Assembly (NCBI GenBank): GCA_016720935.1
Contig: JADKJP010000007.1
Location: forward strand, 372,001 to 436,000
DNA from: Bacteroidota bacterium
GTDB taxonomy: Bacteria > Bacteroidota > Bacteroidia > AKYH767-A > 2013-40CM-41-45
Reading direction: 5' to 3'
Length of the DNA: 64,000 nucleotides
A model generated the notes under the pieces. The model was not told the DNA's origin and searched no databases. It worked only from the letters and a program-made list of their open reading frames with translations. This document shows positions 63,101-64,000 of the stretch, one piece after another (the stretch's first letter is position 1; the number at the start of each line of letters is the position of its first letter). A program made the position numbers and the translations under genes.

Positions 63101-64000
63101 AATAAGTTTTGGCTGGAATGCCTGGATACCCAATCTGTGCAGTGTCGGGGCACGGTTCAGAAGAACCGGATGTCCTTTCAGTACATTTTCAAGAATGTCC
63201 CAAACGATAGGATCTTTTCTGTCTACAATTTTCTTCGCTGATTTAACAGTCTTCACTACTCCACGCTCAATCATCTTACGGATGATAAATGGCTTGAAGA
63301 GCTCAGCTGCCATGTCCTTAGGAAGACCACACTCGTGTAGTTTCATTTCAGGACCTACGACAATTACTGAACGAGCGGAATAATCGACACGTTTACCGAG
63401 CAAGTTCTGACGGAATCGACCTTGTTTACCTTTCAAAGAATCAGAAAGGGATTTCAAAGCACGATTGGATTCTGTCTTAACGGCGTTCACTTTACGTGAA
63501 TTGTCGAACAGAGAATCCACCGCTTCCTGGAGCATCCGTTTTTCATTCCGGAGAATTACATCAGGAGCTTTGATTTCCAGAAGTCGCTTCAAACGGTTGT
63601 TACGGATAATCACACGGCGATAAAGATCGTTCAGGTCAGATGTCGCGAAACGACCTCCATCCAGTGGAACGAGTGGACGCAATTCAGGTGGAATAACCGG
63701 AACAACTTTTACAATCATCCATTCCGGATGATTCTCAATATGTGTATTCGCGGCACGGAAAGCTTCTACAACATTGAGACGTTTCAACGCCTCATTCTTA
63801 CGTTGCTGTGAAGTTTCATTGCTCGCCTGGTGACGTAAATTGTACGAAAGTTCATCGAGGTTCAAACGGGAAAGCAAATCATACAATGCTTCTGCTCCCA
63901 TCTTCGCGATGAATTTATTCGGATCTTTTTCGTCAAGGTGTTGATTGTCTTTCGGAAGTGTTTCAAGAATCTGGAGGTATTCTTCTTCCGTCAGGAAGTC
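60173..64000 (-). CDS. rpoC: RNA polymerase beta' subunit (5' end beyond the window)
   Basis: 1275 codons are visible. The frame stays open past the ATG at 63901 to the right edge (DFLTEEEYLQILETLPK), so the gene begins outside the window. The catalytic magnesium motif NADFDGDQMAVH, the rudder/clamp segment NLLGKRVDYSARSVIVVGP, and PGTQLTLRTFHVGG are intact. The second zinc-binding site is CESDRGVCAKC. The lineage insert in the beta' jaw region looks normal for Bacteroidetes. This is the core transcription enzyme; rpoB should lie upstream. It stops 48 bases before the terminator. Confidence 0.98.
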   Translation of the reverse strand, partial: DFLTEEEYLQILETLPKDNQHLDEKDPNKFIAKMGAEALYDLLSRLNLDELSYNLRHQASNETSQQRKNEALKRLNVVEAFRAANTHIENHPEWMIVKVVPVIPPELRPLVPLDGGRFATSDLNDLYRRVIIRNNRLKRLLEIKAPDVILRNEKRMLQEAVDSLFDNSRKVNAVKTESNRALKSLSDSLKGKQGRFRQNLLGKRVDYSARSVIVVGPEMKLHECGLPKDMAAELFKPFIIRKMIERGVVKTVKSAKKIVDRKDPIVWDILENVLKGHPVLLNRAPTLHRLGIQAFQPKLIEGKAIQLHPLVCTAFNADFDGDQMAVHVPLGHAAVLEAQMLMLASHNILNPANGAPITVPSQDMVLGLYYITKEKKSDGKVKVKGDGMKFYSAEEVIIAFNEGIVELHAPIQVKTNVLTEDGGLKKEIIKTTVGRVLFNQVVPESAGYINQLLTKKALRDIIGEVLKKCGVAQTAKFLDDIKDLGFKMAFKGGLSFNLEDVKIPDVKTELIGKANLEVDEVMNNYNMGFITYNERYNQIIDIWTRTSSRITETLMKQLSTDKQGFNSIYMMLDSGARGSKEQIRQLGGMRGLMAKPQKSGSTGGEIIENPILSNFKEGLSILEYFISTHGARKGLADTALKTADAGYLTRRLVDVAQDVIITDEDCGTLRGLAETALKNNEEVVESLYDRILGRVSLHTIYHPLTGEVIIESGKEFTEEIAAHIEESPIETVEIRSVLTCESDRGVCAKCYGRNLATGRMVQKGEAVGVIAAQSIGEPGTQLTLRTFHVGGVAQKGANESELKAKYSGKLEFEEVKTVTHKDGNKSHELVIGRSGEFRIVDTNTGTILTTSNIPYGSKLFVKAGDVVEKGTVICEWDPYNAVILSEFPGKIEFEHIEEGITFREESDEQTGYKEKVIIETRDKTKNPAIRILDEKKEVVKGYNIPVGAHIMVNKGQKIQSGDILVKIPRATGKSGDITGGLPRVTELFEARNPSNPAVVSEIDGIVSYGGIKRGNREIVITSRDGEVKKYLVPLSKHILVQDNDFIKAGDALSDGAITPSDILAIKGPAMVQEYLVNEVQEVYRLQGVKINDKHFEVIVRQMMRKVVIEDPGDTVFLEREFVDRVDFMKENDSMMDKVVVLEPGDSTEVKAGQIITLRKLREENSLLKRKDQKPIDARDAIPATSSPILQGITQASLHTKSWISAASFQETTKVLNEAAVNGKVDDLLGLKENVIVGHLIPAGTGLREYDRLIVGSQEEYDLLMASKQEEEVSAR

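Noticed and set aside
63901..64000. An rpoC start at 63901
   Set aside because: The frame continues without a stop to the edge and the residues (EYLQILETLPK, DPNKFIAK) are normal beta' sequence, so the gene starts outside the window.

Overview
The window is about 64 kb of a single chromosome at roughly 40-45% GC. It comes from a Bacteroidota (Bacteroidetes) bacterium with a type IX secretion system (T9SS), possibly a gliding or surface-associated one. The evidence is an LpxC-FabZ fusion, a PorX response regulator with a PglZ/phosphatase output domain, four proteins ending in T9SS sorting domains, SprB and GEVED repeats, tandem DUF1573 proteins, a DAHP synthase-chorismate mutase fusion, and several promoters of the Bacteroidetes type (TTTG, about 19 bases, TAnnTTTG). 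I saw no transposase, integrase, CRISPR array or rRNA. The only RNA gene I recognise is a tRNA-Gly(CCC).

Layout. 0-5 kb: a minus-strand run hpt, adk, obgE, a PAP2 phosphatase and the 5' end of a probable PafA-like alkaline phosphatase, divergent from purK-purE. 5-8 kb: two overlapping outer-membrane barrel genes, one carrying a helix-hairpin-helix domain. 8-11.3 kb: a shikimate operon (DAHP synthase/chorismate mutase, aroB, aroA). 11.5-14.5 kb: proline dehydrogenase and a seven-repeat T9SS-exported propeller protein. 14.8-19.5 kb: lpxC-fabZ, lpxA, an ABC ATPase, tsaE and alanine dehydrogenase, all on the minus strand.

19.6-40.0 kb: an accessory block lying between lpxC-fabZ and lpxD, genes that are normally neighbours in this phylum. 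It has three plus-strand secreted proteins ending in a large TPR protein. Convergent to them is a tight six-gene minus-strand operon: giant GEVED/PKD T9SS protein, thrombospondin-type-3 barrel, membrane-anchored PKD protein, small secreted protein, large SH3-like/von Willebrand A protein, and MacB-like ABC transporter. A divergent SprB-repeat T9SS protein follows. I regard this block as the best candidate for an undescribed trans-envelope system. Part of it resembles the TssP/TssR-type envelope proteins of Bacteroidetes type VI secretion, but no tube, sheath or baseplate genes are present.

40-45 kb: lpxD, an alpha/beta hydrolase and an HD hydrolase, divergent from porX. 45-50 kb: tRNA-Gly, three tandem DUF1573 genes, a PLP aminotransferase, and an M43 metalloprotease whose pro-region-like segment is on a separate upstream gene. 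50-60 kb: NamZ-like muramidase, a LolC/E-type permease, cystathionine beta-synthase, a BtuF-like protein, a patatin-BamA-like phospholipase, glutathione peroxidase, a TMEM175-like channel and two small hypotheticals. 59.7-64 kb: DUF3467 and rpoC, which runs off the right edge.

Together the genes serve envelope construction (Lpx enzymes, NamZ, LolE-like), T9SS control (PorX) and its cargo, plus ordinary nucleotide and amino-acid metabolism. Coordinates use the start codon I judged most likely.
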